A DNA stretch of 64,000 nt from Scilla litardierei (taxonomy: Eukaryota; Streptophyta; Magnoliopsida; Asparagales; Asparagaceae), in assembly GCA_030789695.1 (NCBI GenBank), contig CM061142.1, positions 284,272,165 to 284,336,164 on the forward strand, read 5' to 3'. Position 1 is the first letter of the stretch; the number at the start of each line of letters is the position of its first letter. A program made the translations under genes and the position numbers. The notes beneath the pieces were generated by a model. It saw only the letters and a program-made list of their open reading frames with translations. It did not search any database and had not been told where the DNA came from. Positions 10,912-20,844 of the stretch are shown in pieces.

Positions 10912-11713
10912 TATACTTCAATTCGCATGTGTCGGGATTCCACAATTAGGACTAGGATAACCCATTTAGCCTATGATCTGATTAGCGAGAAAAATCTCCT
11001 TTGCCCAAATGTTTAGAATCCGATTTCCTTTTTTGTTTTACTTGGTGCAAATCCACTCGTCGTGTGCCGTTCTCCCACTTGGGAGAGTACACATGTATAT
11101 ATCCCAAAATCCCAAAAATCCAAAAAAGAGAGAAAAGAAAAACCCAAAAAAGAAAAGAAAAAAGAAAAGAAAGAAAAAAATATGCATAGCCAAAAATCCA
11201 AAAAAAATACAAATACCGAAAACCCAAAAAAATTCCAATGTGATTATTTTCCTACCTACCGAGAATAAAGGGAAGGCGAGAATTTGCTCCGAGTGTTCTA
11301 CTCCACACCTTCTCAACCTCCATCGTTTTCGAAAACACTTGGCATAAGAACTTTCTAGTGGTTACCTAGGCGATAATGTGGTAATTTCCTAGTCCCTAGC
11401 TGTGGAGTCCCCGATGCATGATATGCTTCTATTCTTATACTCTTCTCATGCATGCTTGAGCTACTATTCACCGCAATTTTGAATTGAATTGATATTTGGG
11501 TCTTTCCTTGGATTTGTGTATATGGAGCTTTATTGCACAATGTAGGTAGTGATACCGTCTGCTAGCACATGACCACACTCACTCGCGCTTCACCGCATGG
11601 GCCCACGACACTTGTTTGGACTCGTATTCCTTGGTTTAGTGTTGTGATTTGTCGCTTGCTTTCTTGGTGTGGCGTGTTTGATTTTGTTGGCCCTGACGGA
11701 CGATCTAGGATTT

Positions 11714-11718
<5 letters not shown>

Positions 11719-11752
<34 letters not shown>
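11719..11752 (+). repeat. (TC)n microsatellite
   Basis: About 17 TC units, 70 bases before the 3' LTR of A. Confidence 0.95.
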
Positions 11753-11755
<3 letters not shown>

Positions 11756-11780
11756 TTTTTCCCTCCGAGCTCCTACTCTC

Positions 11781-11822
11781 ACTCGTCTTCCTCAAGGACG
11801 AGTAAGGTTTTAGCTTGGGGGA
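11781..11822 (+). other. PPT-proximal hairpin and polypurine tract of element A
   Basis: A 7-bp stem ACTCGTC/GACGAGT around loop TTCCTCAAG (11781-11803) precedes GCTTGGGGGA (11813-11822), the plus-strand primer tract directly before the 3' LTR. C has a similar arrangement at 24670-24709. Confidence 0.7.
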
Positions 11823-11825
11823 TTT

Positions 11826-13847
11826 TGACGTGCGTTTATATTTTAAATATTCACGCACGTCTTCTTTGTAATTTTACGATGTTTTCCATTGTTTCATATC
11901 CGTTCTCTTGTGATTTCCAGTTTTCTTTCACTTCTTTGTGTCATTGTGTAAATGCACGAGATTACCAGCGTTGGAGACATATAAAGAAGATATCATGAGT
12001 CCCCAGAGCAACGGGAGGAGTCACGCGCGACCAAGAGGGCCAAACAATGAAGAAATCCACATTTTGGCCCTCAACCGATCGGTTGGACACAGCCAACCGA
12101 TCGGTTTATGCACGCGTATCTCACCCGGACAGGAGCTGAAGAGAAATAACAACTCACCCGATCGGTTCGCTGATCAGGTGAGATCGACAGAACTCTCGGC
12201 CATTTGAAGCGTAATTCCAACCGATCAGTTGATCGCTCAACCGATCGGTTCATCTGAGCTGAAGATCAACAATTCACAATCCGGTCACGCCACCCGCTCA
12301 CCTCAGCCCCTGGTTGAAGTTTCTGAAGCCCAATGGGCAAAGCGACAAGCAGCTCACTCGATCGGTTGATGCTTTATCCGATCGGGTAGCCTTTTCTTCC
12401 CCTTTCGTGCACTGCTGATGCATTCATTGAAGATCTTCTATCATTCCAAATGGATTTTGGGTTATCTCTTATTTTTCTAGCATCGGCATCATCGTTAGCT
12501 TTCCAACGATAGGTCGCATGCTCAAATCCGATTTTTCTACATTTTTCTGGAATTTTCTGAGCGCATCTGTGTGCAGAAATTGGCTGCTGTCTGAAATTTA
12601 ACTTCAACAGATCGGTTGGCAGTCGAACCGATCGGTTGGAGTCAATTTCAGAAGCTGTTTAGTCTCTGTTATTTCCACCCGATCGGGTGAACTTCCACCC
12701 GATCGGGTGGGCCTATTTTTTGCAGTTTTGCTGGGTTTTCTGGACCCGAACCATTGGGTTTTTGAGGGGGCTTATAAATACAAGTTAGGGCACGACTTGG
12801 AGGAGATCCTTTCCCATTTTTCAGCAGTTTTTCCTCCCCTTTCTTGGGAGCTTTAGGTTAGTTTAGATTAGGGTTTTATTTTCCAATAAATCTTGTAAAG
12901 GATTGATGGGTTCAATTGCAAGCTAAGTATTTCTTTCTCTTGTTTTGCATTACTTCGTGTTATTTTCATTTTGCTCGATGGTGAATGTGTGTTTGTCACT
13001 TTTATTGTTTTCTATTATGTTCTTCACCATTGAGTAGTGTTTGATGGACCCTAATACGGGTTAGAGTAGGAATGATGCTTGGAAATTTACATTTGACTTG
13101 ATTGCATGGTATGTGTTCGATGAAATGTGTCAATGGGGATTTCTAGCAATCTGAGTCCAATTTGTACAGTAACACACTAGATGTGTTGGGGATTGGGGTC
13201 TGGTGTCTTGTCCAATCAAGATCCGCTTTGATGTATTGCTAGAAATCACATTCGACCTATTTGCCCATTAAGGTTATGCGGGAGCTTTTCATTGTCATTG
13301 GCGGAAGAAAGACCGCCTCTGACCATCGGGCCAAGGGAAATAAACTTGGTGATTGACTCCCTAGCCACAGCTCATGCCCCTAGCATAGACATCGAGTCCT
13401 CGTGCGTGGGAACGGCTTGGACGAAATGTTGGGAGTTATCATTGTGGCCTTAATGCTCCCGGTTGCGGAAGGTGTTAATGGACATGGGAATGCCCACCGT
13501 CCGAAACTGGGTAGACCTAGCGTACTGGGCATCAACCGGAATATCGAGCCCATGGACGCTAGGTACCACCTTTAGGGGCAATGTCTCACCCTGTGTCAAG
13601 TCAAATGCCAAGTGTCATGAGTGCTCTAGCCCGTGTTAGCGGGGATTCATTTCGTGTCTTTTTTATTTCTTTCTTTTATTTCTACACTTCCACCCATATG
13701 ACCCGCGTAGCTAGCACACAACCTAGGCGATGCTAGTAGCCATTCAAGCCATCCACCTCCATGAGTTCGATAAACCTGCACCCTACACTAACCATGCACT
13801 TGCGGTAAAACGAGACCACGCCCAAACCGTAAACAGCGCGTCGGTCA
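11826..13847 (+). repeat. 3' LTR of element A
   Basis: 2022 bp pairing with 5749-7771, with a palindrome cluster at about 12074-12710 and a TATA box at 12772-12780. It ends GGTCA and is followed by the ATGAA duplication. Confidence 0.95.
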
Positions 13848-13852
13848 ATGAA
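13848..13852. repeat. Target site duplication ATGAA, right copy (element A)
   Basis: Matches 5744-5748. Confidence 0.95.
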
Positions 13853-14281
13853 ACGATCGGGTGGGGGTAATTTCCTGCACAAATACAAAAAGTTGTCTAA
13901 GTCCCCCAACGAAAACTCCCATAGTAAAATTTATTTGCGAAAATTAGTAAACTACTTCTATAAACAACGACAAAAGTTCAGAACATGGGTTGCCTCCCAT
14001 GAAGCGCTGTTGTTTAAAGTCGTCTGCTCGACTCCTCAGTTTGTGCTCAATTTGGATTTGGAGGGTTTGCAGTAGAGTCGTTGGTCGTTGGGCTTCCTGC
14101 TGGGGAGATTACGGGCTCGCTGATTGTATAATGCTTTAAACGTTGCCCATTGACTTTAAAGGATTCTTTTCTTCCCATGATCTCAACTGCTCCGTGGGGG
14201 AAGACCTTGGTGACTCGAAAGGGTCCTGACCACCTAGATTTGAGTTTCCCTGGAAAAAGCCTCAATCCTTAATTGAATAGG
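13853..14281 (-). pseudogene. 3' end of element B pol (integrase C-terminus) and post-pol spacer
   Basis: Minus-strand frame 14265-14047 reads [15 protein letters not shown]...VNGQRLKHY, the conserved C-terminal part of Athila-type integrase, ending at a stop near 14047. Beyond it is the post-pol spacer with GGGAGGCAACCC (near 13990), also found after pol in C and E. The upstream codons resume at 34579 on the far side of element C. Confidence 0.8.
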
Positions 14282-14286
14282 AGAAC
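14282..14286. repeat. Target site duplication AGAAC, left copy (element C)
   Basis: AGAAC directly precedes TGATCACTCC. The same five bases follow the LTR end at 34574-34578, and also at 16060-16064. Confidence 0.92.
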
Positions 14287-16059
14287 TGATCACTCCATAT
14301 TTTACACCTTTTTTGCATGTTTCCATGACGATTTGATCGCCCATATCACGTTTTTACGATTATTCGACAATATTGCGATGCTTTTCACTACTTCTTGTTT
14401 TTGTTTAATTTCAGGAAATATGGAGCGATTTGGAGCGAAAACGAGATCAGAGGAGTTTCACGCACTTAGGAGTGTCGCCCACGGCTCATTCGAGGACTTA
14501 TCAGCGATAGAGGATGAGTGGAAGAAGAAGGAAATCAATAGGAGCGACGAGGAGGCGAGAAGAAGAAGAAATGTACTCAACAGCACACCACTCGGCCGAA
14601 TAGACCACTCACTCGGCCGAGCAAGAAGCCCTACTCGGCAGAACAGAACGGATACGCAAAGGATATTTTTAGCGTAAACTCGGCCGAACAAAGGAAGCCT
14701 ACTCGGCCGAGTGAGAAAGTTCACTCGCCCGAGTGGTACATGGAATTCGTCCAGAGAAAGGCCCAAGTTACTGGAATTTTCAGAGATCCTGAGGAGGCCC
14801 ACTCGGCCGAGCATGAATGCTCACTCGGTAAAGTGATGAAGTCCACTCGGCCGAGCCACCCCTGAAGACAGACCCTGAGAACCCTCGAAGTTACTGTTTT
14901 TCTGCAGGGTTTGTCACTCGGCTGAGTGACAAGGGTCACTCGGCCGAGTGACCCTCTCTGACTGCTGTTAGGGCTGCGAATTCTGGGCTGCGCAGGGGCA
15001 GTTTTGTCACGAATTTTTGGACGATTTTTAGAGGGTATTTAAACCCTGTTTTTACACTAGTTTAGAAGAGACTTGAAAATATATTTTTAGACTTTCTTTT
15101 AGGATTTTGACGGCTACTCTTTTGTAAAATCTCAGCTGAAGATCGTTGGCGTCAACATTGGTATGTCTTTTCCTATTAAAAACTCAATTTTTATGCATTG
15201 TTTCTCTTTTGAATGAATTGTGCCATGATTTCTATTGTTATTTCTTAGATTTTCATAATGATTAGTGAGTAGTTCCGTCGTTCTAGGGCCTAGGGATGAA
15301 CCATATGGACCCGATCTTTTGAATTGTGATGAATTTGTGGATTTGTTGCTAAAATTGATAATGGTTAGGTTGTGATTGATATATTACGAGTAGCTAGGAA
15401 TTCATATCGATTGGGATTTGCAAGAGATTGGATCCTAATTGATAGGAAGGCCAAGATATTCGATTTAGATTGACAATTGAATTTCTCTCGATTTGGTTTG
15501 CAAGAGATTGGACCAAAGCTAGGATTTTTAATTGTAAATCTATGCTAATATTCGTTTGCAAGAGATTGGACGAATAAGAATTATCATAACCTAGGTCGTA
15601 GCTCGAGTTTGCACGAGAATGGGCTCGAGATACGATTGAACAATGATGTCGTTCTTCACGCTAGTGGCTTAGGCTAGGGTTTGCACAAGAGTGGGCCCTA
15701 TCCTAGGTTTGATATAGACTGGCAATAGCGCGAGAGCATGAGCTTGGTTCTACATTAAGTTGCGACTAGTTCACCTATATTCAAACTTAACAACAATGAA
15801 ATTTATGATTCACAAGGATGAGATACGGTCCATAGTGGGGATTTCCTATCCCTAGACGCTTTTTATTACATTGATATTTTCTTGATAATTGAAAGATTGC
15901 GACTGTTACACCAACTATTCTTGTTCTCTTGATAGCTAGGTGATTTGAATAAGACACGGTCATTTGTTCCTCCCTGTGTTCGATACCTGCTCGCCGCTAC
16001 ACCGTGCGCTTGCGGTAAGACTACAAGTCGTTTTTCGGGTGTATATCTGGACGCGACCA
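14287..16059 (+). repeat. 5' LTR of element C
   Basis: 1773 bp, TGATCACTCC...GCGACCA. It has a palindrome cluster (14588-14952), a TATA-like TATTTAAA (15036-15043) and a downstream stretch repeating TTTGCAAGAGATTGGA several times (15420-15600). It is followed by AGAAC and B pol rather than by a primer site, so locally it looks like a solo LTR. Confidence 0.92.
14588..14952 (+). promoter_or_regulatory. U3 palindrome cluster, element C 5' LTR
   Basis: About eleven copies or variants of CACTCGGCCGAGTG. The last (about 14938-14951) is some 85 bases upstream of TATTTAAA at 15036. The homologous cluster in the 3' LTR spans about 25017-25380, and in E it spans 56963-57345. Confidence 0.8.
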
Positions 16060-17427
16060 AGAACTAAGTCTCCTTCCTTGAATTTTTTCTTTAGAATGCG
16101 TCGGTCGTGCCACCGCTTCAACCTCTCCTTGTAGATCCTGGCATTTTCGTAAGCGTCAAGCCGGATCTCGTCAAGTTCATTCAGCTGGAGTTTTCGGCGG
16201 CTCCCTTCCTCCTTGGCGTCGAAGTTCAGATTCTTGACAGCCCAAAATGCCTTATGCTCCAATTCAACGGGTAGATGACATGCCTTCCCGTAGACAAGTC
16301 GGTACGGGGTCATGCCGATCAGAGTCTTAAACGTGGTCATGTAGGCCCAGAGTGCATCAGAAAGTTTCGATGACCAATCCTTCCTAGAGCTAGCCACAGT
16401 CTTCTCCAGGATACTCTTTATCTCTATGTTTGAAACTTCCACTTGGCCGCTAGTTTGTGGTTGGTAAGCACGCCCGATTCAGTGCTGCACTCCATGCTTC
16501 TTCAAAAGGGTTTCGAATTTATTTTTTATGAAGTGGCTTCCCCCATCGCTAATTAAGACTCGAGGCACGTCGAACCTCGGGAAGATATTGTTTTTAAAGA
16601 ATTTGGCCACCACCCAGGAATCATTTATGGGGCTAACTATCGCCTCCACCCTTTTGGATACATAGTCTACTGCCACCAAAATGTACTGGTTCCCAGAGGA
16701 AGAAGGAAACTGCCCCATGAAGTCAACTCCCCAAACATCGAAAATCTCGACTTCCAAGATGTAGTGCTGAGGCATTTCGTTTCTCTTGGATTTGTTCCCC
16801 GTCCTCTGGCATTTGTCGCAGGCTTGGACATAAGCATAGGTGTCCTTGAAGAGTGTCGGCCAGTAGAATCCACTCTGAAGGATCTTCGCCGTGGTCTTAT
16901 ATGTACTCGCATGCCATCCACATTGTTGATCATGACATAGAGATTATGGAGGTCGCCTCTGTTTCGGGAATACACCTCCGTACCACCCCATCATTGCAAG
17001 TCTTGTAAAGATAGGGTTCGTCCCAATAAAATTTCCGGACTTCGTGGAAGAACTTCTTCTTTTGTTGGTAACTCACATTGTGAGGCACAATGGCACATGC
17101 TAGGTAGTTGGCGATGTCAGTGTACCATGGGGTCCAGACAGAAGAGATATAGAAAAGATGCTCGTCAGGTAGTGAGTCATCAATATGAGTGGCACCCGGA
17201 TCAAGAGTAGGCAACCTAGATAGGTGGTCGGTAACGACATTCTCCGCCCTTTTCTTGTCCTTGATCTCCAAGTCAAATTCCTGGAGGAGGAGTATCCACC
17301 TTATGAGGCGCGGCTTGGCTTCCTTCTTGCTCAAAAGGTATTTGAGGGTGGCGTGATCGGTGTGCACGATTACCTTGGCACCCACAAGATACGATCGGAA
17401 CTTGTCCATTGCATGGATGACTGCTAG
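16060..17427 (-). pseudogene. Duplicated copy of element B pol (RNase H to integrase) inside element C
   Basis: It begins with the AGAAC duplication and runs through minus-strand integrase (including WGVDFMG and ISDGGSHF) into RNase H ([16 protein letters not shown]). It parallels 34574-35942 and diverges by several percent by eye. At 17427 it stops abruptly in B's RNase H and plus-strand C pol begins at about 17431 with no filler. Frames are broken by stops and shifts (17409-16930, 16775-16479, 16442-15960). Because the copy shares the exact C/B junction, it must derive from the right flank of C after C inserted. Confidence 0.8.
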
Positions 17428-17430
17428 TAT

Positions 17431-19641
17431 TTAATACATTGAAGGAAGCGCTCATTTTCGCTCCCATTATACAACCGCCAGACTGGAGCCTTCCCTTCGA
17501 GCTCATGTGTGATGCAAGTGACCAAGCAATTGGAGCAGGCTAGGACAGAGGAAGGACAAAAAGCTTCATGCAATATTCTATGCAAGAAAAACATTGGACG
17601 AGGCACAGAAAAACTACACCACAACCGAAAAGGAGCTCTTGGCGATTGTCTATTCCATCGAAAAGTTTCGGTCCTACCTCCTAGGATCCAAAGTAATTAT
17701 GCACACCGACCATGCGGCATTGAAGTATCTACTAAGCAAAAAAGAGGCGAAGCCAAGATTAATAAGATGGATACTTTTGTTGCAAGAATTTGACTTGGAG
17801 ATTAGAGACAAAAAGGGCACAGACAACGTTGTGGCGGACCACTTGTCTAGGATTGTTCGTGACAAGGAGGATGAAACCCTACCTATCGATGACACTTTTG
17901 CCGACGAGAGGCTATTCGCCATAAGACCCAGAGAGGTGCCTTGGTATGCGGATTTTGTTAATTATTTGGCTTGTGGGATAAAACCATGCAAAATGCCCAC
18001 GCAACAAAAGAGGAGATTTATGCACGAAGTCCGAAACTATTTCTGGGAAGATCCATATCTCTTCAAGATATGCAAAGACGGTGTTATTCGGAGGTGTGTT
18101 TTCAAGGAGGAGGCCACGTCAATCATTTTGCGTTGCCATAGTATGCCATGCGGGGGACATCATGCCGCTTCCAAAACCACCGCAGAGATATTGCAGTGAG
18201 GGTTCTTTTGGCCAACCATGTTCAAGGACACGCATGACTTCGTCAAGATTTGCGATAGATGCCAACGAACCGGAAATATATCCAAACGAAATGAGATGCC
18301 AATGAAGCCCATTCAAGAAATTGAGCTATTTGATTGTTGGGGAGTGGACTTCATGGGACCTTTTCTGTCAAGCAAAGGAAACATGTATATCTTATTGGCC
18401 ATGGACTACGTCTCTAAATGGGTAGAAGCCATTGCAACCCCCACCAATGATGCGAGGGTGGTCTCCAAATTTTTCAAACTAAACATCTTCCCATGCTTTG
18501 GTGTACCACATACTTTGATAAGCGACGGGGGGAGCCATTTTATAGAAAAAAAATTTGAAGCCATGTTGAAAAAGTACGTGGTGAATCATAGAATTGGCAT
18601 GGCATACCACACCCAGACAAGTGGACAAGTGGAGGTGTCGAACCGGGAAATCAAGCAAATTCTAGAAAAGACCATCGATAGATCTAGAAAGGATATGTCC
18701 ATGAAATTGAATGATGCACTATGGACATATTGCACGGCTTTTCGCACTCCCATTGGCACCACACCATACCGCCTTGTTTACGAGAAAGCTTGTCACTTGT
18801 CGGTAGAGTTGGAACACCGAGCATATTGGGCTATCAAGACATTTAACTATGACTACAAGAGCGCAGTGTTGAGGAGACTCTTAGACATCAATGATCTTGA
18901 CGAGTTTAGGCGAGATGCTTACGAGAGCTCAAGAATTTACAAAGAAGGACTAGAATCCTCCACGACGCATGCATCACTGTTACGGACTTCAAGGTCAGAG
19001 ACAAAGTCCTCCTATACAATTCCAGACTCCGACTCTTTCCCGGAAAGCTAAGATCGCAATGGTCCGGACCATTCACCATTAAGCACATACATCCGGGAGG
19101 AGCTTTTGAGTTGAAAGGAAAGGACGGGGCCACAATCAAAGTAAATGGACAACGGCTCAAGCATTATTCCGAGGGAGCCCCTACCGGTGAAGTGAATAGC
19201 ATATATCTATTCAAGGCGCGGCCCCGTGATCTCTCATACCTCCTTAACAAGGTGATCGAAGAAGCCATTCCACATTCTATTGGTGCTCTACATGATGACG
19301 GCCTTGAAGAAGGCCAAACTACTAGCATTAGAGAGAAGTCAGAGGACCCTCCGGATATCTCTATGGCCGACGACAAAGACGATGCTGACGTCACGAGGAT
19401 TAGGGAGCTATGCAAGCTCTCCACGGCCAACAATTCAAAGAAAGCTCCGTCGGATAAAAGATCGGCGTTACCGGTAAAGAAGAAGATTAGTACTAGCCCA
19501 AGCTTGGGGGACTTATCCCCCAACTCTACCCATGATGAGAGGACGCCGAGGAAAGCCCACGAGCATCAACAACCAAATCCAAGTGGCCTTCCCGGCAAAT
19601 TTGACGGGCGCATCTCGCATGCGCCCAATATCACGCACTAA
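17431..19641 (+). pseudogene. Element C pol remnant: end of RT, RNase H, integrase and tail
   Basis: It starts in the RT/RNase H connection ([24 protein letters not shown]), with a one-base frameshift near 17542, then RNase H (17594 onward, [23 protein letters not shown]). Integrase follows, with D in [10 protein letters not shown] in LISDGGSHF and E in [12 protein letters not shown], the DD35E set. An in-frame TGA at 18197 and a frameshift near 18962 break it. The last frame contains RLRLFPGKL and VNGQRLKHY, then an acidic tail with VIEEAIPHSIGAL ending at 19641. That tail also ends the Gag-protease ORF of E. Confidence 0.85.
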
Positions 19642-19970
19642 ACGAAAATCATAAGGCGTCGAGCTCAAGACCTTAAACGAGCGCTTGTCTGGAGGCAACC
19701 CGACGGTTTTATATCATTCTTAGTTGATTTTTACTTTTATTGTAGATTTTTCTCAGTGCTTAGAGTCTAGCATCTATAAAAATCGTGACAACGGGCTCTA
19801 TGTTTAATGACAGGAGATGGAGAACAAGAAAGCATTCATATGGATGATAGCCATGGCAAGGGAGAGTGCTCCGGAAACGTGCTCAGGCCCCAGAAGGAGG
19901 AAGAGACTAACAGAAAGAAGAAAAACAGAGAGTGGCATGAAAACAGAGAGCCGTTGCAGAAAACAGGAGC
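19642..19970 (+). other. Post-pol spacer of element C
   Basis: Contains GACCTTAAACGAGCGCTTGT and GGAGGCAACCCGACGG, near-identical to 61440-61485 in E. This marks a conserved post-pol segment. No coding frame. Confidence 0.6.
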
Positions 19971-20324
19971 CACTCGGCCGAGTGATACAAGTCACTCGAC
20001 TGAGCAAAGACTCTACTCGGTCGAGTAGAGTACCGATCAGGGAAGTTCCTACAAACCAACTCTCTATTATTCTCTGTCATTTACAGTACTATTGCCACTC
20101 GACCGAATGGCTATGTCACTCGACCGAGTGAATCTGATACCCTACATGCTTCAAAAATCACTGAGTAGCCTTTCTACTCGGCCGAGTGGAACTTGTCCAT
20201 TCGGCCGAATAGAAAAAGCTACTCGACTGAGTCGTAACTGTGGGAAGATTTTGCAATTCATTTTGCGATGAGCCATTCGACCGAGTGAGACTGTCACTCG
20301 GCCGAGTCGCTACATCCTTATATA
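19971..20324 (+). promoter_or_regulatory. Internal promoter-like module of C: palindrome cluster and TATATA
   Basis: About ten copies or variants of CACTCGGCCGAGTG lie between 19971 and 20308. Nine bases later comes CTTATATACG (20318-20327). ORF1 follows after a 520-base leader. The motif is the one found upstream of the TATA box in the LTR of this family, so it looks like a second copy of the U3 enhancer-promoter. Function is inferred. Confidence 0.55.
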
Positions 20325-20844
20325 CGCTGAAGCGCTGCGCGAATTTCAAAAACCAAAATTTCCCAAATCTTTTCACCCAGCGCCCGAGCTTTTTAAGTTT
20401 CATCCCTCGAATCGTGCCTCCCATCACCCGAGCCATCACATCGTCGCCGACCGACGACCGCTGCTGGTCGCCGACGCCGCCCCACCGCCGATCATCGCCG
20501 GCGCCGTCCCTATCGCCGCCGCTCATCCCCATTTCACCCCAAATTCCATTTTCTCCTCCGTTTCTCCAATCCGTATGCCCATTGTGCCCCCAATTCAAAT
20601 TAAATACTATTTCTATCCATGATCCCCTACTTCCCACTTGTATATTGATTATTCATCGCTGATTTGATTGTTTTCTTTTCAGGTTAGCTTGGAGGATCTT
20701 GGGGGAGTTCCAAGATGCTCCAGAGCTTCACAGAGGAGGCATTTCTTCGCATGCTTCAGTTTATGCTCTTGCGTCATGCTCAGGTATACTTGTTTCATTA
20801 TATAGTACGTCACATTTTCATTTGGGTGGGCACGTCTCGCGGTT
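20325..20844 (+). other. ORF1 leader of element C with possible splice site
   Basis: A pyrimidine-rich tract ending TTTTCAG (20675-20682) is followed by GTTAGCTT; the same position in E reads CGCAG then GTTGCTTT (62451-62460). A GTATAC motif occurs in both leaders (20785 in C, about 62570 in E). This may be an intron boundary in the ORF1 transcript. Env-like transcripts of the barley element Bagy-2 are known to be spliced, but here it is only suggested. Confidence 0.35.

Larger units (their letters stand above)
9330..11825 (+). other. 3' untranslated interior of element A
   Basis: Non-coding interior matching B at 9570-10235, followed by a Helitron, a long TA repeat, A- and CCAAAA-rich sequence (11095-11240) and a TC repeat. 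Open frames here encode K-, F- or C-rich low-complexity peptides and are not genes. CTTGGGGGA-type purine tracts occur at 9598-9608, 9816-9826 and 11813-11822. Confidence 0.7.
5749..13847 (+). mobile_element. Element A: complete pol-less Athila-like element (LARD/TR-GAG type)
   Basis: Two LTRs of 2023 and 2022 bp begin TGACGTGC and end GGTCA. They are flanked by the exact duplication ATGAA and enclose a 4.05-kb interior with a tRNA-Asp primer site and a polypurine tract. There is no protease, RT, RNase H or integrase; only a broken Gag-like frame remains. The LTR start and the 3' interior match element B, so A is a non-autonomous relative of B. The two LTRs differ at several percent of sites by eye, many as C to T or G to A changes in CG, suggesting an older insertion than C or D. 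A Helitron lies inside the interior. Confidence 0.92.

Noticed and set aside
11001..11347. Lysine-rich frame after the TA repeat, and F-rich frames on the opposite strand
   Set aside because: Low-complexity AAAAACCC-type DNA produces them; no motif, and every frame is open because of composition.
14287..16059. Calling this LTR simply a solo LTR in element B
   Set aside because: It is locally flanked by AGAAC on both sides like a solo LTR, but plus-strand C interior and a matching 3' LTR lie further right with the same duplication, so a rearranged element C fits better. A separate solo-LTR haplotype joined by mis-assembly remains possible.
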